This document shows, piece by piece, positions 10,614 through 22,360 of a DNA stretch of 64,000 bases (its first letter is position 1; every line of letters starts with the position of its first letter). This DNA comes from Adineta vaga (lineage: Eukaryota; Rotifera). The notes under the pieces are model-generated. The model saw only the letters and a program-made list of their open reading frames with translations, had not been told where the DNA came from and made no database searches. The translations under genes and the position numbers were made by a program. The stretch lies in assembly GCA_021613535.1 (NCBI GenBank), contig CP075494.1, positions 5,394,001 through 5,458,000 of the forward strand. The letters run 5' to 3'.

Positions 10614-11395
10614 CTCTTCTCCTTACAAAAGAACGCCATTCTCTTTCTCTAACAGAGTCATTTTATTAATAAATTGAAGGTCAGCGTGTATTTAATTTGA
10701 ATAGCTGATTAATCATATATGTCATCAATAGTTGTTAGAAATATAATACATATATTTTATGATCGATACAAGGTTACCAAGATTGTATTAATAATTATCT
10801 ATTAAAGATGAAAATAATCTTTTTTATACATTATACTCTTCGCCCATTTGAAAGATGCAAGCAATACGTTATGATAATTATGTAAATATGACTGCACAGG
10901 TTTTTTGTTTTTTCTTCAATAGTTAATGTGTATATCATCCATGCGATTACTCAACCGTTACTACTTGTTGAATTCTTTTTACTTTAATAAAAATATGAAT
11001 TTTGTGTACAAATAAAACAAAATTAATAATATGAAAATGTCTTAATTTTGATTTATTTACAACTCACTAACTTAACGCGTTTTATTACTTAATAAAAAAG
11101 AAGATATAAAAATATTTTATTGATTTATTTTTCAATGAGTAATCAAAAGTAACAGTATGTATTTACCAATAAAATTAAACGTTAATATTATCGACACGCT
11201 TTCTTTTCTTCTCTTTTGATTGCTTGAGATATATTTACAGTGACAGATTCGTTTTTCATCATAAACAAATAATGGTCAAACAGTCAAACGCATTTAGATA
11301 AAAGAAATATATTTAACATTCATACATGTTGATTAGCAGAAAATTGGTGTACATACGTTGCTTTTTCTCCCTGTTTCAGATTGTAAACAAAATCA
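10288..11395. other. Divergent intergenic region, about 1.1 kb
   Basis: This region separates the minus-strand ART/TPR gene from the plus-strand FG-GAP gene, so it should hold both promoters. It is very AT-rich and contains a pure TC microsatellite. The 93 bases 3' of 10287 include the alternative upstream Met of the ART/TPR gene. No convincing gene is visible. Confidence 0.6.
10564..10610. repeat. (TC)n microsatellite, about 23 units
   Basis: An uninterrupted TC dinucleotide run of ~47 bases lies about 370 bp upstream of the ART/TPR start. On the minus strand it is a GA tract, a common promoter element class in animals. No function can be shown from the sequence. Confidence 0.95.
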
Positions 11396-14300
11396 ATGAA
11401 TATTCACGACGAAATTCAACTACAAACAATTAAGAATTCACAACAAAAGCATTCTTTTTCCAATTCAACAGATTATGATGTCATCTCAATTGTTACTGAT
11501 GACAGAAAATCAATCGAAGATGATCCCATTCAACGGTAACAACAATTTATCTTTGCACTTTGCACTTTGTTTTCAGCTAAATAACGATTATTTTTCTAGG
11601 AAAAATTATGACAAAAAAATTACACCATCGATAAAAATTGCTCTTCTCTTCGCTATATTCACTTCCATAGTCATGACGATTGGTATTATAATTGTATGTG
11701 TAACACATCATGAACCAGGTAAATCATTTATTGAATTTTATTCAATCATTCAAAAATATATATATATATATGTGTGTCTGTGTGTGTGTGTGTATCTAGT
11801 TGAAATATGTGAAAGTTCTTACGAACGAACTGTACATTATTCGTTAACTTTTGATTCTCGACCACGAGCAATTGTTTTAGCAGATATTAATCAAGATGAT
11901 AAATTAGATATTATTGTTGCTAATTCTGGTACAGATAATATTGGAATATTCATCAATAATAATAACACTTTCAACGATCAAATTATTTATTCAACTGGAT
12001 TTAAATCAACTCCCTATTCCATAGTTGTCAATGATTTTAATAATGATCATATCCTTGATATTATTGTTGCTCGATTTAGTGCAAATAGTATAGGAATATT
12101 TCTTGGTAAATCAAATGGAACATTCACTGATATGATCACATTATCTACTAACAATTCTCGACCATACTACATTAATGCTGCTGATTTTAATAATGATAAG
12201 AAATTAGATCTTGTCATAGTCAACTATGGTACTAATGATGTTAGTATCTATCTCGGTCATGGTGATGGAACATTTTCAAATGAAATAAGTTATTCTATGG
12301 GATATGATTCTATTCCTTATTCGGTTGTAATCGGTGATTTTAACAATGATAAAATATTAGATTTAGCCGTTGCAAACTATGGTATTGATAATATTGCTGT
12401 TCTTTTTGGTAGTGGCAATGGTACATTTTCTCTTCCAAGATTTCATTCGACAAACTATGGCTCAAGACCAATTTCTCTTACAACATCTGATATCAATAAT
12501 GATCATGTACTTGATTTAGTTGTTGCTAATTCTGGAACACACTGTATAGGAATATTCTATGGTTTTAAAAATGGAAGTTTTGCTCCTTTACAAATATATC
12601 AACTTGATATTTCAGCTCATCTACAATTTGTTACTACTGGTGATTTGAATAACGATAATCAAACGGATATTATCATATTAGATTCAACCAATGGCCACAT
12701 CTATGTATTACCAGGTTACGGCAATGGATCATTTGCAATTTTAACAGCATATATGACTGTCAACAATGCTTTTCCATATTCAATAGCAGCGGGATATTTA
12801 AATCAAAATAATCAAACAGATCTTGTAGTTATCAATTATCAAGCTAATGAAATTCTAGTTCTAATGGATTATAGTTCGAAGTTTGAAGTAATGCAAGTAC
12901 CATATTCCGTTGGACAAAATTCTCATCCACCATTTGTTGCACTCGGTGACTTTAATTCTGATCAACGATTAGATATGGCTGTTGCAAAATTATCTACCGA
13001 TAGTATTGGTATCTTAATTGGTTATGGAAATGGTAGTTTCTATCCAGAAATCACTTATTTATTTCCAACAGGTTCTGCACCCATTTGTATATCAGTTGAT
13101 GATCTCGATAAGGATGGACGATCAGATATGGTTGTTGCCAATTATAAAGCACATAATATTGCAGTTTTATATGGATATGGCAATGGAAGTTTTACAGATA
13201 TGATTACATATCCAACAGGGGTTGAAGCTTTTCCCATAGCTGTGACTATTCCAGATTTCAACAATGACACTATTTTAGATATTGCTGCTGCTAACTTCCG
13301 TATTGATAATATTGCTATATTTCTTTGTAATAAAAATCAAACTTTCACTAGTGCAGTCACTTATTCAACAGGTGTTAGTTCAGATCCTAATGCCATTGTT
13401 ATTGCAGATTTTAATCACGATTATTTATTGGATATAGCTGTAGCAAATTCAGCAAGTGGTAATGTTGGTATTTTATTTGGAAATGGTGATGGCACTTTTA
13501 AGACAGTAATTACCTATTCAACAGGATTTCAATCACATCCAGATTCGATTATTATCGGTTTTCTCAATAAAGACTCATGGATCGATATTATTGTAGCAGA
13601 TTCAACATCTGATAATGTTGTTGTACTACTTGGATATGATAACGGAACATTTCAAATACCAGTGTCATTTACACATGAATCGTTTTCGAATCCATCGGGA
13701 CTTGCTTTAGGAGATGTAGATTTTGATAATGAACTTGATATTATTGTGACGAACTTTGGCAATGATAATGTTGGAATTCTTGGCGGTGATGGAAATGGTT
13801 CATTTGCTCTAGTTCGATCATATCAATTATTAACTGGTGCTGGTCCAAAAGGAGTGATTATTGGTGATTTCAATAATAATTCTCGATGGGATATTATTGT
13901 TGCTGAATCTGGTCTTGGTTCGATTAATTTACTTGTCAGATATGTCGGTGCTACATTTCAAACTGAATTCATATATTCAACCGGTAGTGGAACACATCCG
14001 TATGGTGTCACTGTTGCTGATTTAGATAACGACGATCGATTGGATGTTATTGCTGCCAATTCAGCAAGTAATAATGTGGGTGTTTTTCTTGGTGATGGTA
14101 ATGGAAAGTTTTCACCACAGAAAACGTTTGATGTTGGTCAATCCACTCATCCACAATATGTTGTTACTGGTGATTTTAATGAAGATAATCAAACGGATGT
14201 TGCTACTGCCAATTCCAATGGTGATAGTATCAGTGTATTGTTTGGATATGGAAATGGTAGTTTCACTGATAAAACAATATATCGATTAAGACCTGGTGGT

Positions 14301-16091
14301 CAACCGTATGCTCTTGCTGTTGCTGATTTTAACGAAGATAATGTATGGGATATTGTGACAGTCAATAGAGGAACAGAAAATATTGCCATCTTTTTTGGTT
14401 ATAATTATATGTCATTTGTAGATCAACAAACATATTCAAATCCATATTCTCTACGACCTTCGTCGATGACTATTCATCATTTGAATGATGATACATATTT
14501 AGATATTGCCACGACCTTTGCAGCAAATGCTAGTGTGGGAATATTATTTGGTGATGGAAAGGGACGTTTTGATGAATTAGTTATGTATTCAGTTGGAATT
14601 AACTCGTATCCATATGAATGTATTGCGACAGATGTTAATAATGATAATAGAACAGATCTCGTTGTAGCTAATGCTGGTTCAAATACAATAGGTGTTCTCG
14701 TAAGCATTGGAAATGGATCTTTTGCTCCGGTATTATTATTTTCTACAGGTAATAATTCACAACCATATGGTGCTGCTGCTGGCGACTTTAACAATGATAA
14801 CAACATTGATATTGTTGTTGCAAACTATCGTGGTAATAGTATTGGTGTATTGTTCGGATATGGTAATGGATCATTTAATTCTGTAATAGCATACTCAGTT
14901 ATTGATGGATCTCGTCCACAATCTGTGACTATTGGTCATTTTGATAGTGATCATTTTCTTGACATTGTCGTAGCTAATTATCGTCGGGATAATATCGCAA
15001 TATTTCTAGGAAACAATGATGGTACTTTTCAACCTGCTGTTTACTATTCTACTGGATATCTTTCGATGCCAACGTTTATCAATGCAAATGATTATAATAA
15101 CGATAGTAAATTAGATGTTGCTGTCACTAATAAAAATAATAATAATATTGGTATTTTGTATGGAAATGGAAATGGTACATTCGCATCTGTCGTGTTCTAT
15201 TCGACAGGCGATGGAACAAGTCCTCACAGTATTCGTTCAGGAGATTTCGATAATGACAAACGAATCGATATTGCAGTTGCTTGTCCTGGAACAAATGATG
15301 TTGTCATATTATATGGAATAGGTAATGGTAAATTTCTATTAGGACCATCATTCTCGACCGGTTCCAAATCAGGATCCGTATCATTAGCAATAGGTGATCT
15401 TGATAATAATGGTCGATTAGATATTAGTACGGCAAATTACTTAAGTAATAATGTTGGTGTACATCTAAGTTATGGTATACAATATTTTGGAGGTATATCA
15501 CGATATTCTCTTAGTTTAGGTTCACTTCCATGTTCACTTGCTACAAGTGATTTTAATAATGATAATCATACTGATATCGTTGTTACTAATTATGGTACGA
15601 GTGACATTAGTATTATGATGGGTTATGGTGATGGATCATTTGGTTCATTAATCAAACATTCATTTCCCAATGGTTCGCGTCCACAAGCAGTTGCAGTTGG
15701 TGACTTAAATTTAGATAATAATACCGATATCGTTGTTATTGATTCTGCATTTAATAATATCTATTTTCTTCTTGGAGTTGGTAATGGTACATTCACTTTG
15801 ATATCGATCTACTCAACTGGCTTAGATTCTCAACTTCATGACGTCAAAATTGCTGACATCAATAATGATGATCTTTTAGATGTTGTTGCTGTTGCTTCTG
15901 GAACGAGTAAAGTTATAATATTACAAGGTTATGGAAATGGAACATTTGGAAATGAAACTTCGTATCCTATGGGTTATAGTTTCGATCCATATGCAGTTGC
16001 TATAGGAGATTTCAATCGTGACGATTGGTTAGACATGGCTGTGGCGAATTATGGTGGTGATTATATCGAAATTCTATTACGTTCTTGCTAA
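11396..16091 (+). CDS. Type II membrane protein with 28 FG-GAP/VCBS repeats
   Basis: The model is join(11396..11535, 11600..11718, 11800..16091). Exon 1 starts MNIHDEIQLQ and intron 1 (64 bp, gtaaca...ttttctag) restores the frame. Intron 2 is 81 bp, in frame and stop-free, so a naive ORF reads through it. The N-terminus is a short cytoplasmic segment and one membrane anchor (IKIALLFAIFTSIVMTIGII), with no signal peptide. After it come 28 repeats of ~51 residues, each with a Ca-binding-loop pattern such as DFNNDKKLDLVIVNYGT and an NGTF/NGSF turn. This fits integrin-type beta-propeller blades; 28 equals four seven-bladed propellers. Many N-x-S/T sites suggest an extracellular glycoprotein, plausibly for adhesion or recognition. 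Such proteins form large families in bdelloids. Exact partners cannot be inferred. The stop follows EILLRSC. Confidence 0.9.
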
Positions 16092-17631
16092 ATGTAGATG
16101 TTGTACATGTATATATATATATCGGAGCTTGTTTATATATGAATGTTCACTGATCAAACTAACGCTTTTTTTTAAACAAAACAATAAGAAGAACGAAAGA
16201 TTCGATAACTGTTACTCTATAGTCATCATTTGTTCTTTCAAAGTTTTATATTGCTGATAGTATGATCTAGTGAGTTTTGGCCCGATTTTCAGACAATCTA
16301 TAGTTAGTTTACATACTGTATGGTAGAAAATAGTGTGAAGAACAAAATTCTAGCACTATCATTCGATTTCACTACATAAAGACCATAAGACGGATAAAAA
16401 TACTACACTAAAGGTCGAATGTGAGTATCATATATATCAGACATCTAGACCATGTTTCGGTTAAATCTATTCTCACGTGATCGATGGAATAATAATAAAC
16501 GGACTCTCTGACAGTGATACATGCAATGGTTTAGAGAAATAAAGAGGACAACGGTGCAAGATATTGCATCCTGAAATTGTGAAAAATTCATGATTACACT
16601 TCGAATATGTTTTATCAAAGAAAAATAATAGTTTCTTTTTATTTTTTGAACAATTCAGTATTCAATTTTAATTTGTATATTATGGCCGTATAGGTGCATT
16701 TTTCAAACATCATGTTAATAAATTTTCATTTTTATATAATAAATAACTGTATGTCTAGAGATCAGAAGGGAAAAGAAGATATTAAAAGCCTCTGATTTGT
16801 TCAACCTTGTATAAAAAATGATGCAGTTGGCATTGACTAGTAGTTTTAGTTCATTTCTAACGACTTTACATTCATTATTCATACACGATATCATCTTTCT
16901 TACACAGATTGGACGGTAAAAGTTAAACTGTATGAATAAAATCTTTTGAATGAATAGGCATTTAATCAGAAAGAATTTTGTTTATTGATTACATCATTGT
17001 TCGTTATACATGAATAATATGCCTATTCTTTTTATTCGGTTGGAAAAACTATATAACTAATAATACTTTTATTTCAGATTCAGACGCTATTCTCATAGTG
17101 CATTAGGCGAACATTCATTCACAATCGTTGCCAAAGCCATCTATAGTACTAGTATAGTAAAACATTAGCAAAATCAGGAAAAGAATACACCCATAATACC
17201 TATTTTCTAACGACTGAGATGCATTTTTATCGCAGTACAAAGCATGGAAAATGATGAATTGTCCGATGAAAAAAAAATCACACGATTAGAATAAGAAATT
17301 GCATCACAAATGGTAATATATATCTAAAAGTTGTGAAGATAAATGTTCAGGTATGAGAAGAAATAAATAGAATCTATTGAATGTTAAATTTGGAACGCAG
17401 GATTTTATTTCGGTATGAAAAGTTCGGAAAAAAAACTATATTCTTTTCTTTCTACTTCTAATATTCATAAGAATGAGGGTTATTTATAATACAGGGATTA
17501 CTATCTCATCCTCATGCATGCAGTATTTTCGATTTTTTTTTGTTTTTTGAACAGAAAAAAGATCAATTTTTATTTTAGAGCATCGAATTACTAAGAATAC
17601 CGATCTTTATCAGTAATATCAGAATGTAAAA
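16092..17631. other. Intergenic, about 1.5 kb
   Basis: AT-rich sequence between the converging 3' ends of the FG-GAP gene and the PhzF gene. Short TA runs occur near 16113. No open frame with family resemblance, RNA gene or repeat was recognised. Confidence 0.6.
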
Positions 17632-18435
17632 TCAAACATTGATTTCGCCCTTTAAATAAGTAACAGCTTTGCCTGAGAGAAGAACTCTATCGCCTTTGCT
17701 TTCACACCAAAGTTCTCCTTTTCGTGCCGATATTTGATGAGCATGAAGTTGATTCTTTCCCAAGCGTCGTGCCCAATATGGTGTTAAAGTACAATGTGCA
17801 GATCCACAAACGGGATCTTCAGAAACACCAGCAGCAGGTGCAAAGAATCGCGAAACAAAATCTACTTCATCACCTGGTGCAGTAGCAATCACAGCAAAAA
17901 CTGAGTCAATTTTAGCTAATGCTGTAAAATCTGGCGACAATTGTTGCACATCAGCAGCTTTTTCGTACACAAGCATGTGATCTCTTGCTTTATGAACTTC
18001 AACAGGTGTTTTATCACCTCCAATGGCTGTCAACAATGCATCGAACATTTCGATTTTCTCGGATGGACGAGCTGGAAAATTTAATGTGTAAAGATTATTG
18101 CTTTTGTCTCTTGTAACTGTAAGTTCGCCAGCATGTTTCGTTTGAAAGTTGACTATGTCAGTTTGAGGAGATATTTCCGTAAAAATAATATGCGCAGCTG
18201 CTAATGTTGCATGACCACAAAGATCTACTTCTACCGTAGGTGTAAACCATCGAAGTTCATATCCATCATTGCTAGTAACTGGTGCAAAAAATGCTGTTTC
18301 CGACAGATTATTTTCAGCGGCAATATTTTGCATGACTGAATCGGGTAACCATTTGTCTAATGGACATACTGCAGCTGGATTGCCACCAAACAACTGATGA
18401 GTAAAGGCATCCACTTGATAGATTTTTATGCTCAT
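17632..18435 (-). CDS. PhzF-family isomerase/epimerase-like protein
   Basis: The frame extends to 18480, but the family N-terminus MSIKIYQVDAFT begins at 18435, giving 267 aa, close to the usual ~260-290. Recognisable motifs are GGNPAAVC, the Glu in ENNLSETAFF (catalytic Glu position of the family), LCGHATLAAAH and DPVCGSAHC. The two halves form the diaminopimelate-epimerase-like fold. Family members include bacterial PhzF and YddE and animal PBLD; the substrate of this member is unknown. It has no intron, and the C-terminal half (GSAHCTLTPYWARRLGK, RKGELWCESKGDRV) reads like bacterial YddE-type proteins, so horizontal acquisition is possible. A cytosolic enzyme is expected, since no signal peptide is seen in the preferred start. 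Confidence 0.9.
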   Translation of the reverse strand: MSIKIYQVDAFTHQLFGGNPAAVCPLDKWLPDSVMQNIAAENNLSETAFFAPVTSNDGYELRWFTPTVEVDLCGHATLAAAHIIFTEISPQTDIVNFQTKHAGELTVTRDKSNNLYTLNFPARPSEKIEMFDALLTAIGGDKTPVEVHKARDHMLVYEKAADVQQLSPDFTALAKIDSVFAVIATAPGDEVDFVSRFFAPAAGVSEDPVCGSAHCTLTPYWARRLGKNQLHAHQISARKGELWCESKGDRVLLSGKAVTYLKGEINV

Positions 18436-19372
18436 AACTATAGAGAGTATAAATGTCGTTTTTTTGAGTCCTGTGTGCAACTTATATCACTCGTGTATCG
18501 AATGAAGATATAGAACACTGACATGTGTGCATCGTCATAATACAAAAGGGTTTCACAAGGTTATTCGTGTCTTTTTTTGCTTCTAAATCAAATGACGGTA
18601 TATTTATTCAGATATAAAAATGAAATCATGATGTTTTTCTCTCATTTTCTTATCTTGACGAAGAAGAATAACGATTCATCATCATCACATATTGATAAAC
18701 TAACTTGCAAGAATGATTACAAAAAAGATTCTGAACAAAGTAAATTGCACAAAATAAATGGTATAAGTGTGAATGTCATATGATATAACATAGATCAATA
18801 ATGATCGTAAGAGTGTGTAGCGATACTGTTAGCATAATAAGTGAATGTGTGTCATCACCTCCAATTTTTCCTTTGAAATTACCGATTAAAATCAAATAAT
18901 TCTGTTCTCATATATCAATGAATAGAAGAACTTATTTCCTATCGTATTGCATGACCAGAAAAATAGAACAGGATCATATCACCATCATTCACACTTGGAT
19001 AAAGATACTGAAATTATTTGTACTTCTATATTGTATTATTATTCAGCTCAGATATGCTCTTTTGAAAATGTATCAATACACTATAGATAAAAATAATAAC
19101 GACATTATTGAAGGATTATTTTTGTCCTTTCATCCTTTTACTTTACCGATACGTTTTTCACCGCATGTGACAAAAGTAAACTACTGACATAGATCGATTA
19201 TATCGTTAAAAAGATTATACATTTGACTTTCATACGTGATATGTTTTGTTATTAGTCAGTTTTTATTGAGAAATAGGTTATGTGCATGAAATGAATAAAA
19301 GGTAAAGTTTTTTCGTTTTTGTAGATAATCGTTTAGAATTGCTCATGAATGATGATGATGAATTGTAAAAAA
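18436..19372. other. Intergenic, about 0.9 kb
   Basis: Upstream region of the PhzF gene and downstream region of the secreted micropeptide gene. Contains only short frames with no family resemblance (for example around 18577-18783 and 18918-19187). Confidence 0.55.
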
Positions 19373-19609
19373 TCATTGTTCCTGAAAGAAATAAAAACGT
19401 ATCAATAAATATAAATCTATTTAGATAGAATGTGTACTCACGTTTCCGTCAACTACGCGGCATAAAAAAATTTCTCCATTCCAGCATTTAGGATCCATTC
19501 TAAGATCCAATGAAGGTATTGGTGCAGGTGGTTGTTGAGGTAAAATACCAGCCATAACTATTGTTGCCAAAACTAGAAGAATAAGGATTGTCGTCAATAC
19601 GCGGTGCAT
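19373..19609 (-). CDS. Small secreted peptide, two exons
   Basis: The model is complement(join(19373..19381, 19442..19609)), 58 aa. Residues 1-20 (MHRVLTTILILLVLATIVMA) are a strong signal peptide. The mature part is Pro-rich at first (QQPPAPIP) and carries two Cys (PKCWNGEIFLCRVVDG) that could form one disulphide. The 60-bp intron has a perfect donor (GTGAGT) and acceptor (TTTCTTTCAG) and lies in phase 0. The second exon adds only Glu-Gln before TGA. A TATA-like box sits ~65 bp upstream. No family was recognised; possible roles such as hormone, antimicrobial or protease inhibitor are unproven. Confidence 0.65.
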
Positions 19610-19670
19610 TGTTATGTTTTGTATTGTATTTGATGTAAATCAACTGCATGAAAACTGTAGGGGTTTTTAA

Positions 19671-19681
19671 GCATTTATATA
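19671..19681 (-). promoter_or_regulatory. TATA-like box of the secreted peptide gene
   Basis: On the minus strand the sequence reads TATATAAATGC, 62-72 bases upstream of the ATG at 19609. A start site ~30 bases downstream would leave a ~35-base leader, which is plausible. In an AT-rich genome a chance match is possible. Confidence 0.4.
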
Positions 19682-20990
19682 TTCATAAAAAAAGATATTC
19701 GAAATAGATAAGCTTCGTTGAATATGACATAGATACGTTTATCACGGTTATTTCAAGAATACTTACAAAGAACAGAAAATAAATGGTAGTTACACACATT
19801 TTGACGTCGTTTGTAATGAGTAATTATTGTACGTCATATACTGACGTTATACAGTTGTTTTATGTTAAAAAAAACAAAATGAAAACAATCGTTTACTATA
19901 AGCCATTTATGATAGCCGATATACATTGTTTAGTGACTGCGCAATGCGTTATTTTTCTATTTTTAGAAAGAAAATGTCCGTATACGACGTTTGTGATAAG
20001 AAAGTCATTTTGAAATTGATCAAGATGGATGAACATGAAAAGAAATAGTACAATTCTATACTATTTGACGGTTGATGATGTTTTTATAATCTGTTCATTT
20101 TGATCATGATTTGGTCAATAGATGATCTCTTTCTTGCATAATTATTATGAAACTAGCTCTGAAGATTGTCTTATGTATCATCGAATCCACTCATGTAGAT
20201 GAATATTCGTGGCGAAAGATGAAATATTGGATGACGGAATAAATTCTGTTGCATATTTATCAAAAATATAAGCTACTTCGATGGTTACTATTATGTAAGT
20301 AGTAGTAAACGAAAGAATCATTCGATAGCGAATTTCCTTAGTCCATAGCCTTCATTTTTTGCTCGATATATTTCATAATAAACGAAACAATATTTTACAT
20401 TGAAAAGATTTCTTCATATAGACGAGTTATTTAATGTAATCGATTGCAGATAAAGATGCTGATATTTTCTCCTGTGACATAATGGTTCAAGTTTCTTATG
20501 CCTGCACGTTAACAGATCTTTTTCATACTATTTGAATAATATTTAAAATGATGCCTTCGTCGCATATTGCTAACATAAAGTAGAGGAATTGCTGACTTTT
20601 TACGTACAGTAAGAGTTGTCGCATATCCCAAATTGATCATTTTGATCTTCGAAAGTAATTGGAACAAAGATTTCCAGGTAGGAATAACTTGGAATTAACT
20701 ATTTTTGCACCAAAACTGTCCTTCTGTATGATCAACAATTGACTATCTGTTATACATTTGGTTTAATAAAAAAACAAAGTGAAACAGAAAACATGCAAAT
20801 TATTTATCCAACTCTTATTTCGAAGTACCGAACAGACAAGCTAAATAATCTTAATAGTTAGATAAGATAGAGTTGCAAAATTTGATATTTTTACGGATTA
20901 GTTTAGTTTTTATTTAAAATTAATTCTTACAGTATATGCGAATGCGACAACGTCAAAGTTCGTTTAATAAATGTAAGTGCCATACTTAAT
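19682..20990. other. Intergenic, about 1.3 kb
   Basis: Between the micropeptide promoter and the 3' end of the aldo-keto reductase. Short frames occur (e.g. 19783-20013), but none resembles a known protein. No structured RNA or repeat seen. Confidence 0.55.
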
Positions 20991-22085
20991 TTAGTTTTGC
21001 TTTGGAGCTGAGTCAGCAAAATGACTTTGAGAAAATTTTTCAGGACCACGTTCACCTGCTACATCAGCTGCGTTGCAAGCTGTTCGAATTTCATTGACTT
21101 CTTCTTTGCTTAACTTAATTTGAGCAGCTGCAGCATTTTCTTCTATATTTTTTACTTTACTTGTACCTGGTATTGGAATAAAATCATCACCTTGAGCAAG
21201 AATCCACGCTAATGTTAATTGACCAGATGTACATCCTTTTCTTTTAGCGATCAATGCCAATTTATCAACCAATGCAAGATTTTTTGGAAAGTTTTCTTTT
21301 GAAAAACGTGGATACATTCGTCGAATATCATTCTCTTCAAAATCATCTGGACTTCTTATTTGTCCAGTTAACATGCCACGACCTAATGGAGAATAACAAA
21401 CTATAGTCACGCCAAGTTCGCGACATGTTTTTAAAAGGCCAATTTCTTCTTTTTCAATATCTAAACTAAATGGTGAATATTCAATTTGAATAGCTGAAAC
21501 TGGATGAACAGCATGTGCTCGTCGAAGTGTATTGCTTGAACATTCCGATAAACCAACATATTTGATTTTTCCTTGCTGAACAAGTTTTTTCAGAGCATTC
21601 ATTGTTTCTTCAATTGGAACTTTACCATCAATTCGATGTACATAATAAAGATCAACGTAATCGAGTTGAAGACGTGCAAGACTTTTAGCAATTGCTTGAT
21701 AAATATATTCAGCATCACCACGAACCGAAAAAGATTTGAAGTCAGGCGAGACTATACAGGCAAACTTGGTTGCAAGAAACACCTAGAAAAATAAGAAATA
21801 TGACATATATATATAATCATTAACGTACAGATTACTGACCTTTTGACGTTGTTGCGGATATTTTTTGAAATATTTTCCTAATAAATCTTCGTTATCACCA
21901 TAAATATCGGCAGTATCAAAGTAGGTACTGCCAAGTTCGATGGCTCGATCCAAAATTTTGAATCGTTCTTCATCTGTAGCAGGATTTCCATAGAATGTAG
22001 ATAAACCCATGGCTCCAAAACCAATAGCCGATATTTTTGGACCATTTTTACCTAATTGTCGTTCAGGTATCAATTGACGAGACAT
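20991..22085 (-). CDS. Aldo-keto reductase, two exons
   Basis: The model is complement(join(20991..21782, 21840..22085)), 345 aa. The 57-bp intron (GTCAGT...TTTTTCTAG) is in phase 0. The start is set at MSRQLIPERQLG (22085) rather than an in-frame Met nine codons upstream. The catalytic tetrad is visible: Asp57 and Tyr62 in FDTADIYGDNE, Lys88 in LATKF, His131 in YYVHRID. Other landmarks are YSPLGRGMLTG and IPIPGTSKVKNIEEN (NADPH-binding region). Closest in style to the AKR13/YakC-like group, NADPH-dependent reductases of aldehydes and ketones. Likely cytosolic detoxification. A tandem 68-bp repeat lies just upstream. Confidence 0.93.
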
Positions 22086-22200
22086 GCTGAATTTCAGAAG
22101 ATGGTATAACAAATACTTGTAATGTGGTTAAAATACATGAAGACCATCTCACTATATATACTCATGCGGGTTGCATGCTAAGATTTATTTTTAAAACAAG

Positions 22201-22360
22201 AGGTGAACGCAATCGTACCACTCGTCGAGAAATATCACCGATGTATGCGTAAGATAGGAGTGACAGAGAGGTGAACGCAATCGTACCACTCGTCGAGAAA
22301 TATCACCGATGTATGCGTAAGACAGAAATGACAAAAGGTGAACGCATTCGTACTATGCGT
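22201..22360. repeat. Tandem 68-bp repeat, about 2.4 copies
   Basis: Copies start at 22201, 22269 and 22336 with the same opening (aggtgaacgcaatcgtac). The first two are nearly identical over ~60 bases; the third is truncated and diverged. The array ends ~115-275 bp upstream of the aldo-keto reductase start, within its likely promoter. It has no protein-coding potential. Confidence 0.9.

Noticed and set aside
13018-15321. Several open frames inside the FG-GAP gene in other frames and on the minus strand
   Set aside because: They are Met/Leu/Ile-rich shadows of the repeated coding sequence.
22201-22360. Tandem repeat as a CRISPR array
   Set aside because: The units abut without spacers, there are only ~2.4 copies, and the context is eukaryotic.
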